Source of the DNA: an uncultured bacterium
Lineage (GTDB): Bacteria > Cyanobacteriota > Vampirovibrionia > Gastranaerophilales > Gastranaerophilaceae
NCBI GenBank assembly: GCA_949286405.1
Contig: CASECH010000132.1
Location: 1 to 21,275 of the forward strand
Direction of reading: 5' to 3'
DNA length: 21,275 nucleotides
Part shown: positions 6,164 through 12,512 of the stretch, piece after piece
Position numbering within the stretch: the first letter of the stretch is position 1
Layout of the letters: every line of letters begins with the position of its first letter
Translations under genes and position numbers: made by a program
Notes under the pieces: model-generated
Databases searched by the model: none
Seen by the model: only the letters and a program-made list of their open reading frames with translations
What the model was told of the DNA's origin: nothing

Positions 6164-7103
6164 TTATAAAGAAAAAATTGCTATAACAATAGGTGACCCC
6201 AATGGAATAGGCCCTGAAATTACTATAAAAGCTCTTAAATCTTTAAATTTACCGAAAGATAAAGTTTTGATTGTGGGAAATAAAAAGATTTTAGATTTCT
6301 ATGGTGAATTAGATAAGGACTATGAAATTTTTGAAGTACCTTTTGACGAAGATATTCGTCCAGGAGAGCTTTCTGCTGCTTGTGGGGAGTTTTCGTTCCA
6401 ATCTGTAAAACTTGCTTGTGAAATTGGTGTAAAAGCTATTGTGACAGCTCCGGTTGCAAAAAATGCTTTATATTTAGCTGGTCATAATTTTAACGGGCAA
6501 ACTGAAATACTCCAAAAATATCTAGCAAAAGATAATCAGTTAGCTGAAATGCTATTCGTTGCAGGTGATTTTAGAGTTCTTCTTCTCACTCGTCATTGTG
6601 CTCTAAAAGATATTAATTTAACCAAAGAGTGTGTCGTTGAAAAAATAAAAAATCTTGATAAGTTTTTTAAAACTTCATTAAAGATAAAAAATCCAAAGTT
6701 TGCATTATGTGGATTTAACCCCCACTCTGGAGAAGATGGCATATTGGGTAGTGAGGAAATTGATATTTTAAATCCGGCTGTTGAAGAGTTGGTGAATGTA
6801 GGTATAAATATTACAAGACCATTACCTGCAGATACTTTGTTTGTTAAAGCAGGTAAGGCTTATCAAAATAACACTAAAGATGACTATGATTGCTACATTG
6901 CGAATTATCATGATCAAGGGCTTATACCAATTAAGACAGTTGCTGGAGACAAAACTGTTAATATGACAATAGGGCTTGATATAATAAGGACTTCTCCAGG
7001 ACATGGTACCGCTTTTGATATTGCAGGTAAAAATATAGCAAAGCCTACAGGCATGATTGAAGCCATTAAATCTGTTTTGAAAGGAAATTTTTATGAAAAT
7101 TAA
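6156..7103 (+). CDS. pdxA: PdxA-family 4-phospho-hydroxythreonine/threonate dehydrogenase
   Basis: A 315-residue NAD-dependent, metal-dependent dehydrogenase of the PdxA family. PdxA oxidises 4-phosphohydroxy-L-threonine in PLP synthesis; PdxA2 homologues act on 4-phospho-D-threonate. Motifs: ITIGDPNGIGPEIT (10-23), VTAPVAKNAL (96-105) and the three metal-ligand histidines, H147 (TRHCALKDI), H190 (FNPHSGEDG) and H252 (YHDQGLIPIK). PADTLF and TSPGHGTAFDIAG also match. The usual substrate-binding GHTE is GQTE here (114-117), a change I recall in cyanobacterial PdxA. An upstream in-frame ATG at 6129 would add nine residues; I prefer 6156, which starts close to the conserved first strand and overlaps the kinase stop by 8 nt. 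With the coupled kinase upstream, either a B6 or an acid-sugar role is possible; the symbol denotes the family. Confidence 0.9.
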   Translation: MNNYKEKIAITIGDPNGIGPEITIKALKSLNLPKDKVLIVGNKKILDFYGELDKDYEIFEVPFDEDIRPGELSAACGEFSFQSVKLACEIGVKAIVTAPVAKNALYLAGHNFNGQTEILQKYLAKDNQLAEMLFVAGDFRVLLLTRHCALKDINLTKECVVEKIKNLDKFFKTSLKIKNPKFALCGFNPHSGEDGILGSEEIDILNPAVEELVNVGINITRPLPADTLFVKAGKAYQNNTKDDYDCYIANYHDQGLIPIKTVAGDKTVNMTIGLDIIRTSPGHGTAFDIAGKNIAKPTGMIEAIKSVLKGNFYEN

Positions 7104-7428
7104 TAAAACTTTTGAAAAATTTTTGGGTGGGGCTATGTTTGCAGTCGTGGGATATTGTGCTTTTAGCAATTTAAAAAGTACAATTAAAGCTGATATGGAA
7201 TTTGTGGAAAATGCTTCTACTGAAGTTAAATCAAAAGATGCAAAAAGATATAAAAGAATAGTTGAGAGTATAAATGCAGGGAAAGTCGTTAATAATTCTG
7301 AACTTTGGAAAAAAGAAGTTCAGCTAATGAGAGATTCTTTATATATTGATAGTATTGCAAAAACTAATTACGCAAAAGGTGCTCAAATGGTGAGAGATAG
7401 TATAAAAAATCTATCAAAAATAAAATAA
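7093..7428 (+). CDS. Small hypothetical protein with one N-terminal membrane segment
   Basis: A 111-residue protein I do not recognise. Residues about 9-24 (FLGGAMFAVVGYCAFSN) form one probable membrane helix. The rest is a hydrophilic, Lys/Glu/Ser-rich helical tail with two similar stretches, EVQLMRDSLYIDSIAKTN and GAQMVRDSIKNLSKIK, suggesting a small internal repeat (x-Q-hydrophobic-M/V-R-D-S). The start overlaps the PdxA stop by 11 nt, with AAAGGA 7 nt before the ATG, and a terminator follows at once, so it is a genuine last gene of the ssb-kinase-pdxA operon. It is unlikely to be an enzyme. It may be an anchored accessory factor, but no function is supportable. Confidence 0.7.
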   Translation: MKINKTFEKFLGGAMFAVVGYCAFSNLKSTIKADMEFVENASTEVKSKDAKRYKRIVESINAGKVVNNSELWKKEVQLMRDSLYIDSIAKTNYAKGAQMVRDSIKNLSKIK

Positions 7429-7444
7429 AAATTTAAATTTAATA

Positions 7445-7474
7445 AAAAAATACCTCTTATAAGAGGTATTTTTT
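7445..7474. terminator. Bidirectional palindromic terminator
   Basis: AAAAAATACCTCTTA (7445-7459) is followed directly by its exact reverse complement (7460-7474), a 30-bp perfect palindrome with A6 and T6 flanks. It ends the plus-strand operon 16 nt after its last stop and the minus-strand secDF unit 23 nt after the secF stop. Confidence 0.9.
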
Positions 7475-7497
7475 GCTATTTGGTTTTTTATTAATTC

Positions 7498-8475
7498 TTA
7501 CGTAGTTTGTAATGATTTTTTGTCATTCCAAAAATCAACAAGCATACTACAGAAGAATATACTAGAGTATGTTCCAATTGCAATACCTAATATCATTGCA
7601 AGGACAAAATCTCTTGTAGTTACTCCACCGAAGAAATACAATGCAAGTAATGTAATCAAAGTTGTCAATGAAGTATTTATACTTCTAGTAAGTGTTTGAT
7701 TTACAGAAGCATCAACAATTTCTCCAAAGGTCATTTTCTTAGAATAATATCTTAGATTTTCTCTAATTCTATCAAATACAACGATTGTATCGTGTACAGA
7801 GAATCCAATTACTGTAAGTACTGCAGTAATGAATAATCCGTCAATTTGTACATTATAGAATAATCCCAATAATGAGAACATCCCAACTACAAATATAACA
7901 TCATGTATCAATCCAAGAATAGCAGCTAATGCATAGTCAAATCGGAATCTTATTGATAGATATGCAACGATTGCAAGTACTGCTAAAGTTACAGCGATTA
8001 AAGAGTTTTTGAATAATTCTTTACCTAAAGTTGGTCCCACAGAACTTACTGAGATTAATTCAGGGTTAGAATATTCATCTTTTAATACTTTTGTAATCTG
8101 ATTTGCTGTATCAGCATCTTTTTCTATAAATTTTGTTCTTATAGAAATTATTGATTGAATATGAGATTTAGTTTTGTCTTGTTGTTCTGTATTAACGTTC
8201 AAAATTTGAAGATATGGATTTTCAATTCCTATTTTTTCTAAATCATTACGAGTAGTTGTCAAATCTTTGTTGGATATTTTTTGTTCAAGTCCATATTGTA
8301 AAATTGTACCACCAGTGTAGTCTATACCAACTTTAAGTGGTGCATGATTAGCGTAAGTAACTGATGAATATATCATCGCAATTATACCAGGAATCAGTAG
8401 AATTGCACTTAGCAACATCCATACCCAACGGTATTTTACGACATGAACTGTATGTTTTCTACCTGTTTCTATCAT
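7498..8475 (-). CDS. secF: SecF, Sec translocon accessory subunit
   Basis: SecF with SecD uses the proton motive force to pull exported proteins to completion on the outer face of the inner membrane. This 325-residue protein has TM1 at about 18-37, a periplasmic domain containing LKVGIDYTGGTILQYGL, and a C-terminal bundle of five TMs (about 155-312). VIGFSVHDTIVVFDRIREN (222-240) and NQTLTRSINTSLTT are the SecF signatures. The open frame extends upstream to 8556, but that would overlap secD. I choose the ATG at 8475 because AAAGGT lies 8 nt before it and the protein then begins in family style (MIETGRKHTVHVVKYRW), 28 nt after the secD stop. It is cotranscribed with secD and followed by a terminator. 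Confidence 0.95.
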   Translation of the reverse strand: MIETGRKHTVHVVKYRWVWMLLSAILLIPGIIAMIYSSVTYANHAPLKVGIDYTGGTILQYGLEQKISNKDLTTTRNDLEKIGIENPYLQILNVNTEQQDKTKSHIQSIISIRTKFIEKDADTANQITKVLKDEYSNPELISVSSVGPTLGKELFKNSLIAVTLAVLAIVAYLSIRFRFDYALAAILGLIHDVIFVVGMFSLLGLFYNVQIDGLFITAVLTVIGFSVHDTIVVFDRIRENLRYYSKKMTFGEIVDASVNQTLTRSINTSLTTLITLLALYFFGGVTTRDFVLAMILGIAIGTYSSIFFCSMLVDFWNDKKSLQTT

Positions 8476-8503
8476 TTTTATAACCTTTCTGTATATATTA
8501 CAA

Positions 8504-9811
8504 TTAGTCAAGAATTCCAAAACGAGCTTTTTCACGTTTTGTTTCTTTTGCTTCATAACTTTGTCCTATTTCATCTTTTCTCAAGCCGAAAAGTGCAGGA
8601 TGTTTAAGTTCGCCCGTTCCGAAAATCAAATGCATAAAGTTTTTCGTAACAGTAATAGCTGTAAACATAGAAACAATTACACCAATTGCAAGAGTAAGAG
8701 CAAATCCTTTAACAATACTTGTACCTAAAAGATAAAGTATTGTACAAGTAATAATTGTAGTCATATTAGAGTCAAAAATACTTGTGAATGCTCTGTCAAA
8801 ACCTGAATTAATAGCAGTGAAAAGATTTCTTCCCGCTCTCAATTCTTCTTTTGTTCTTTCAAAAATAAGAATATTAGCATCAACTGCCATACCTATTGAA
8901 AGAATGAAACCTGCGATACCTGCAAGAGTTAATGTTACAGGTATTGTCTTGAATAGTGCAAACAAGATTAAACTATAAATAATAAGTGCAATGTCTGCAA
9001 TCAAACCTGGAACATGATAGAAAATTATCATAAATATCATAACTGCAGATAACCCAATAATACCTGCTTTAGTTGATTTTGCAATACTATCAGCTCCAAG
9101 TGTCGGCCCCACTGTATTTTCTTCAACGATTTCAGCAGGTACAGGAAGAGCTCCGGCATTCAAAAGGTTTACCATTCTTTCTGCTTCTTCATATGCAAAT
9201 CCACTGTCACCACCTGAAATTTGTGCTTTACCACCATAAATTGCTTCTCTTATTACAGGAGCTGATTGTAACTCTCCATCAAAGAATATAGCCATTTGTT
9301 GTCCTACTAAAGCCTTTGTAAGGTCTGCGAACTTTTTAGCACCCTCAGAGTTAAATTCCAATGATACTACCCATTGACCGGTTTGGTCTGTTGATAATAT
9401 AGATTTTGATAAATCTTTTCCTGTCAATCCGGTCTCTACCCAGATAGGAGAACCGTCAGCAGCTTTTCCTTCTTTTTTAAATTCTAATTGAGCAGTTTCT
9501 CCAATAAAAGATTTTGCTTCTTTTAAATCTGTAACACTAGGGATTTCGATGATAAGTCTTTTTTCACCGGTTTGTTGAACTACTGTTTCTGCAACACCTA
9601 GTTTATTTACACGTTGTTCAATCGCAAATTGTAATCTTCCCATTACTTCAGGAGTAATTTTTGCAATTTCTTTTGTAGTTTGAGCTTCCAAAACTAATCT
9701 GGAACCTCCTACAAGGTCTAAGCCTAATTTTGTCGGTTTAACTACGATAATTATAGCGGATACTATTACTATCGCAACGATAAACCAGAACATTAAAATT
9801 TTGTTTTTCAC
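8504..9811 (-). CDS. secD: SecD, Sec translocon accessory subunit (GTG start)
   Basis: Partner of SecF in late-stage protein export. 435 residues: TM1 at about 7-24, then the family start LGLDLVGGSRLVLEAQ (29-44). The periplasmic region is shorter than that of E. coli SecD (615 aa), and includes the P1-type segment ending GGDSGFAYEEAERMVNLLNA with ALPVPAEIVEENTVGPTLG. Five TMs follow (about 247-397), with SIGMAVDANILIFERTKEE (305-323); Asp311 corresponds to the conserved TM4 aspartate implicated in proton coupling. The start is GTG at 9811: GAGG lies 8 nt upstream, whereas the first internal ATG (codon 7) would cut into TM1. A TATAAT (9864 to 9859) could be its promoter. Separate secD and secF, rather than a fusion, is the usual Gram-negative form. 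Confidence 0.95.
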   Translation of the reverse strand: MKNKILMFWFIVAIVIVSAIIIVVKPTKLGLDLVGGSRLVLEAQTTKEIAKITPEVMGRLQFAIEQRVNKLGVAETVVQQTGEKRLIIEIPSVTDLKEAKSFIGETAQLEFKKEGKAADGSPIWVETGLTGKDLSKSILSTDQTGQWVVSLEFNSEGAKKFADLTKALVGQQMAIFFDGELQSAPVIREAIYGGKAQISGGDSGFAYEEAERMVNLLNAGALPVPAEIVEENTVGPTLGADSIAKSTKAGIIGLSAVMIFMIIFYHVPGLIADIALIIYSLILFALFKTIPVTLTLAGIAGFILSIGMAVDANILIFERTKEELRAGRNLFTAINSGFDRAFTSIFDSNMTTIITCTILYLLGTSIVKGFALTLAIGVIVSMFTAITVTKNFMHLIFGTGELKHPALFGLRKDEIGQSYEAKETKREKARFGILD

Positions 9812-9888
9812 TTCTTTTACCTCTTTATCAATATTAAAATTTTTATTTTTCAGAACTTATTATAATTTTATTCATAAATATAAAATTA

Positions 9889-9914
9889 ATTTATAGCCTG
9901 TATTGGCTATAAAT
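9889..9914 (-). terminator. Hairpin over the dapA stop codon, weak terminator
   Basis: ATTTATAGCC (9889-9898) and GGCTATAAAT (9905-9914) form a perfect 10-bp stem with a 6-nt loop; the dapA stop TAG (9909 to 9907) lies inside it. On the minus strand it is followed by TAATTTTATATTT, a broken T-tract. It may terminate dapA partially, allowing some readthrough into secD, 95 nt away. Confidence 0.5.
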
Positions 9915-10800
9915 CGTAAAAACTATCTATTGTATTGAATAGATCCGTTTTTTCTTCTTCTGTCAGCTCTACTAAAGGTCTTCTTACATATTCTTCTATT
10001 ATTCCCTTGTGAGCAAGAACTGCTTTAACAGGTATAGGGTTAGGTGCCATAAAGAATTTTCTAAATGACGGATATAGTTTTTTGTGCATATTTAATGCAG
10101 CTAAGAATTCACCTGTTTTGTAGTTTCTAATCATAGATTTTATTTCTGAACCGAAAATATGTGATGCGACAGAAACAACTCCTCTAGCACCAAGAGCTAA
10201 CATTGGAAGTGTTAGACTATCATCTCCTGAGTATACAGAAAAATCCGCAGGACATAGTAACTTCATTTCAGTCACTGCATCCATATCTGGATAACTTTGT
10301 TTTATTGCAACAATATTTTCATATTTATTAGCAAGTTCTGCTACAGTTTCAGGTTTCATATTCACACCTGTGCGGCCTGGAATATTGTATAAAATTATTG
10401 GAAGATGTGTACTTTCTGCAATTGCAGAAAAATGTTCAATCATTCCTTTTTGATTTGGCTTGTTGTAATATGGCACAACAGAAAGTAGAGCGTCAACATC
10501 TTCTTTTTCTGCTAATTTAGCAGTTCTGATAGCTGTAGCAGTGCAATTAGAACCGGCATTCATAATAACTTTAGCTTTGTTTTCTGCTGCACGTCTCACT
10601 GTGCTAAGTAATTCCAAATCTTCTTCATGTGTAAGAGTTGGTCCTTCTCCGGTTGTTCCTCCGACTAGTACGGCATCACTACCATGAGATATCAAATATT
10701 TAGTCAATTCTTCTGCTTTGGAATAGTCTATTTCTCTTTTCTCGTTAAAAGGTGTTACCATAGCCGTAATAACTTCACCGGCATCATATCTTAGAGCCAT
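9907..10800 (-). CDS. dapA: 4-hydroxy-tetrahydrodipicolinate synthase
   Basis: DapA condenses pyruvate with aspartate semialdehyde, the first committed step of the DAP/lysine pathway that also supplies diaminopimelate for peptidoglycan. The 297-residue length is typical. The TIM-barrel signatures are present: GGTTGEGPTLT (47-57, T49/T50 of the proton relay), VVPYYNKPNQKG (108-119), LYNIPGRTGVNM (137-148, Tyr138 and Arg143) and VAIKQS (164-169) with the Schiff-base Lys167. The stretch after the lysine, QSYPDMD, differs from the common EASGD, but the catalytic set is complete. AAGGGG lies shortly before the ATG. It is upstream of secDF on the same strand, with only a weak hairpin between them. 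No other lysine-pathway gene is nearby. Confidence 0.96.
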   Translation of the reverse strand: MALRYDAGEVITAMVTPFNEKREIDYSKAEELTKYLISHGSDAVLVGGTTGEGPTLTHEEDLELLSTVRRAAENKAKVIMNAGSNCTATAIRTAKLAEKEDVDALLSVVPYYNKPNQKGMIEHFSAIAESTHLPIILYNIPGRTGVNMKPETVAELANKYENIVAIKQSYPDMDAVTEMKLLCPADFSVYSGDDSLTLPMLALGARGVVSVASHIFGSEIKSMIRNYKTGEFLAALNMHKKLYPSFRKFFMAPNPIPVKAVLAHKGIIEEYVRRPLVELTEEEKTDLFNTIDSFYDL

Positions 10801-10848
10801 AATTTCCCCTTTCCTATATCCCTGTATAATCTATTTTGTTCAATTATA
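10801..10848 (-). promoter_or_regulatory. dapA promoter and leader
   Basis: TATAAT on the minus strand (10848 to 10843) predicts a leader of about 36 nt ending in AAAGGGGAAATT before the ATG. No good -35 is visible. The -10 sits in a short inverted repeat, TCAATT (10840-10845) and AATTGA (10855-10860), which may be chance in this AT-rich DNA. Confidence 0.45.
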
Positions 10849-10889
10849 AAACAAAATTGACTGATTTGTTTAAAATATTAAGTTATTTA

Positions 10890-10918
10890 TTGCAAATATA
10901 TCTAAAATTTGATAAAAT
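10890..10918 (+). promoter_or_regulatory. Promoter for the short ORF before the G10 tract
   Basis: TTGCAA (10890-10895), a 17-bp spacer and TAAAAT (10913-10918) form a good sigma70-type promoter. It is followed by GAGGAG (10939-10944), 7 nt before the ATG at 10952. This is a complete expression signal for something starting at 10952. Confidence 0.6.
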
Positions 10919-10951
10919 ATGTATGTAAGATTTTAAATGAGGAGTTGGGAT

Positions 10952-11056
10952 ATGAAAATTTTTAACGCACGACAGCTGCAAAAATATGATAAATTTTGTA
11001 ATTCTCTTGAAGAATTATGTAGTTATGTAAATCTCGGGGGGGGGGCGAATATTTAG
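10952..11056 (+). CDS. Short ORF ending just after a G10 tract; possibly a shifted gene start
   Basis: A 34-residue frame, beginning MKIFNARQLQKYDKF and ending GGGANI, that I do not recognise. Its support is from signals: promoter, Shine-Dalgarno and ATG are all well placed. The frame runs through the G10 tract (codons Gly-Gly-Gly-Ala) and stops at TAG (11054-11056). With one extra G, or two fewer, it would continue as GGEYLAAEINLIPHCNRE and on without a stop into the prepilin frame. So it is a small peptide, a decayed or phase-off N-terminus, or the product of an indel error in the tract. There is no signal peptide or membrane segment in it. I cannot say which explanation is right. Confidence 0.4.
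   Translation: MKIFNARQLQKYDKFCNSLEELCSYVNLGGGANI
11036..11045 (+). repeat. Poly-G tract (G10)
   Basis: Ten consecutive G in a region of about 30% GC. Mononucleotide G tracts of this length are known elsewhere as slippage-prone phase-variation switches; they are also where sequencing and assembly most often lose or gain a base. Here it decides which frame follows the short ORF. A CCCC at 11077-11080 could pair with it in RNA. Confidence 0.9.
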
Positions 11057-11081
11057 CCGCTGAGATAAATTTAATACCCCA

Positions 11082-11109
11082 TTGTAATAGAGAAAAAATA
11101 TGTTATAAT
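11082..11109 (+). promoter_or_regulatory. Prepilin promoter, apparently leaderless
   Basis: TTGTAA (11082-11087), a 16-bp spacer and TGT-TATAAT (11101-11109) give a -35 plus extended -10. The ATG at 11116 follows the -10 by only 6 nt, so transcription should start at or beside it, and no Shine-Dalgarno is present. The geometry matches uvrC and lptC. Confidence 0.6.
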
Positions 11110-11115
11110 AGTGAT

Positions 11116-11817
11116 ATGAAATATCATAAAAGAAAAATCAAATTAGGATTTACCTTAGCAGAAGTATTGATAACTTTAGGTGTAATCGGTATAGTTGCTG
11201 CTTTTACTATGCCATCATTAATTTCAAAATATCAAATGAGAGTATTTGAAACTGCATTTAAAAAACAATATTCTGTTTTGAATAATACATTAGATTTTAT
11301 ACAGCTGCAAGAAGGGCTTCATGATTGTTATTTAACAAAAATCACTTGTCCTACGGAGTCTGACCCTAACAATCAATGCTATTCTTCTGCAAATTCTGAT
11401 TGTCAAGTGATAAAACAAGGAATGATTAATCACTTAAAACTTCGTCCTATAACAAATGATTTTGAATATCCTGAACTAGATGATGTATTAGCAGAAGGAG
11501 GAATAACTGTTAATAAAAGTGTACACTATGATTACTATAAGTCATTTTCGGCATTTACATTAGCTGATGGAGCTGTGGTGATGTTTAGGGAGGGTGGAAC
11601 TAGTTATTACCCTGTTATGTTTGTAGTAGATATAAACGGTAAAAAAGGTCCGAATAAGTGGGGCTATGATGTTTTTTATCTTGTATTAAGTTTGAATAAT
11701 GGTAAAATAAGACTGACAGATGAATATGCATCTATAGCTCAAAAAGGTGGCCGTTTACCAAGAACAATTCTTTTAAACAGTGATAAAAATGAGGTTAATG
11801 GTTGGATATGGGACTAA
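11116..11817 (+). CDS. Type IV pilin-like / type II secretion pseudopilin-like protein
   Basis: A 233-residue prepilin. The basic leader MKYHKRKIKLG is followed by FTLAEVLITLGVIGIVAAFT; prepilin peptidase should cut between Gly11 and Phe12, leaving Phe1 and Glu5 of the mature protein, the hallmark of the family. One hydrophobic helix is followed by an assembly-type alpha-helix and a globular head. The head has cysteines (CYLTKITC, CYSSANSDC) that may pair, and a C-terminal VDINGKKGPNKWGYDVF, an Asp/Asn/Gly-rich loop resembling the metal-binding loops of pseudopilins. No secretion ATPase or peptidase gene lies nearby, so it is an orphan minor pilin or pseudopilin. Proteins with this N-terminus occur in many copies in Gastranaerophilales genomes, to my recollection. 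Specific function is unknown. Confidence 0.85.
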   Translation: MKYHKRKIKLGFTLAEVLITLGVIGIVAAFTMPSLISKYQMRVFETAFKKQYSVLNNTLDFIQLQEGLHDCYLTKITCPTESDPNNQCYSSANSDCQVIKQGMINHLKLRPITNDFEYPELDDVLAEGGITVNKSVHYDYYKSFSAFTLADGAVVMFREGGTSYYPVMFVVDINGKKGPNKWGYDVFYLVLSLNNGKIRLTDEYASIAQKGGRLPRTILLNSDKNEVNGWIWD

Positions 11818-11868
11818 ATTTTTGCTTAGTTCATATAAGTTAAAGTTATAGTTTTAATAATATTTTCG

Positions 11869-11877
11869 TGTTAACAT
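11869..11877 (+). promoter_or_regulatory. Extended -10 of the lptC-aroE gene run, apparently leaderless
   Basis: TGT-TAACAT (11869-11877) is followed after 7 nt by the lptC ATG (11885). No Shine-Dalgarno precedes that ATG. The spacing repeats that of uvrC and the prepilin. The match to the -10 consensus is weaker here, and no -35 is clear. Confidence 0.4.
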
Positions 11878-11884
11878 TTTGTAT

Positions 11885-12511
11885 ATGGACTTAAGAAAAC
11901 TCACGAGGAAACAAAAAGCTTATATTGGAATGTTTGCTGCAATTGTAGGTTTGCTTTTGTGGGCATTCATTTCTGCCGGTATAATAACTCATAACTTTAA
12001 CAGGGCACAGCTTTCTACCGATAAAGACAGACAAGAAGCATTGATAAGTGGCATAATTCTTACTGAAACTAAAGATGAAAAAAAATACTGGGAAATTTAT
12101 GGTGAAACAGGTCGCTACGACAGTAAAAATGGTGTTGCAATGCTAAATAATGTCGTTGGAAATTTCTACGATGATAAAAATGAAGTCTCTATGAGTTTTG
12201 AATCCTCTAGTGGAACATATAATGAGCGAAAAAGACAAATTATTCTTTATGATAATACTTTTGTTGCAATAAAAGATGGAACAACTTTGAGGACAAACAG
12301 ACTTGAATGGTCAGGAAATGATAAGCCTATTATTGCAAGAGGGAACATTAGAATTTCTCGTAATAAGCAGTTTCTTGCGACAGCAAAACAAGTCGAAATT
12401 AGTCCGAATTATGAAGAGTTCCGAATTATCGGAAATGCGGTATCCAAAATATATTCAGAAGATAATAAAAATACATCAAAAAAAGATAGTTTGATAAATT
12501 TAGGGAGATAA
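11885..12511 (+). CDS. lptC: LptC-like LPS-transport protein
   Basis: LptC is the bitopic inner-membrane protein that passes lipopolysaccharide from the LptBFG transporter to LptA. 208 residues: basic start MDLRKLTRKQK, one TM at about 12-35 (AYIGMFAAIVGLLLWAFISA) and a periplasmic beta-rich domain with the family pattern GETGRYDSKNGVAMLNNVVG, FESSSGTYNERKRQI and LEWSGNDKPIIARGNIRI. A TTG at 11879 is in frame two codons earlier; I prefer the ATG at 11885. It lies 1 nt before the lptA-like gene, the usual lptC-lptA order, which supports both calls. lptB, expected next in many genomes, is not here. It is the first gene of a tight plus-strand run reaching aroE. Confidence 0.88.
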   Translation: MDLRKLTRKQKAYIGMFAAIVGLLLWAFISAGIITHNFNRAQLSTDKDRQEALISGIILTETKDEKKYWEIYGETGRYDSKNGVAMLNNVVGNFYDDKNEVSMSFESSSGTYNERKRQIILYDNTFVAIKDGTTLRTNRLEWSGNDKPIIARGNIRISRNKQFLATAKQVEISPNYEEFRIIGNAVSKIYSEDNKNTSKKDSLINLGR

Positions 12512-12512
12512 A

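Noticed and set aside
4838..7103. A defined D-threonate or D-erythronate catabolic operon
   Set aside because: Only kinase and PdxA-family genes are present. Without an aldolase, isomerase, transporter or regulator the pathway cannot be assigned from this window.
6822..7169. 115-codon minus-strand open frame across the pdxA end
   Set aside because: It lies antisense to pdxA, whose catalytic motifs fill the plus frame. It has no ribosome site, and its composition (Cys/Asn/Ile-rich) looks like an antisense shadow.
8476..8556. A longer SecF starting at 8556
   Set aside because: It would overlap the secD coding end by 53 nt and add a lysine-rich stretch absent from SecF; the ATG at 8475 has a good ribosome site and a family-like N-terminus.
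11818..11850. Terminator after the prepilin gene
   Set aside because: Only a 5-bp stem (ACTAA/TTAGT) without a following T-tract is visible. I do not call it.
12303..12494. 63-codon plus-strand open frame inside lptC
   Set aside because: It is an out-of-frame shadow in the lptC coding region with no ribosome site.
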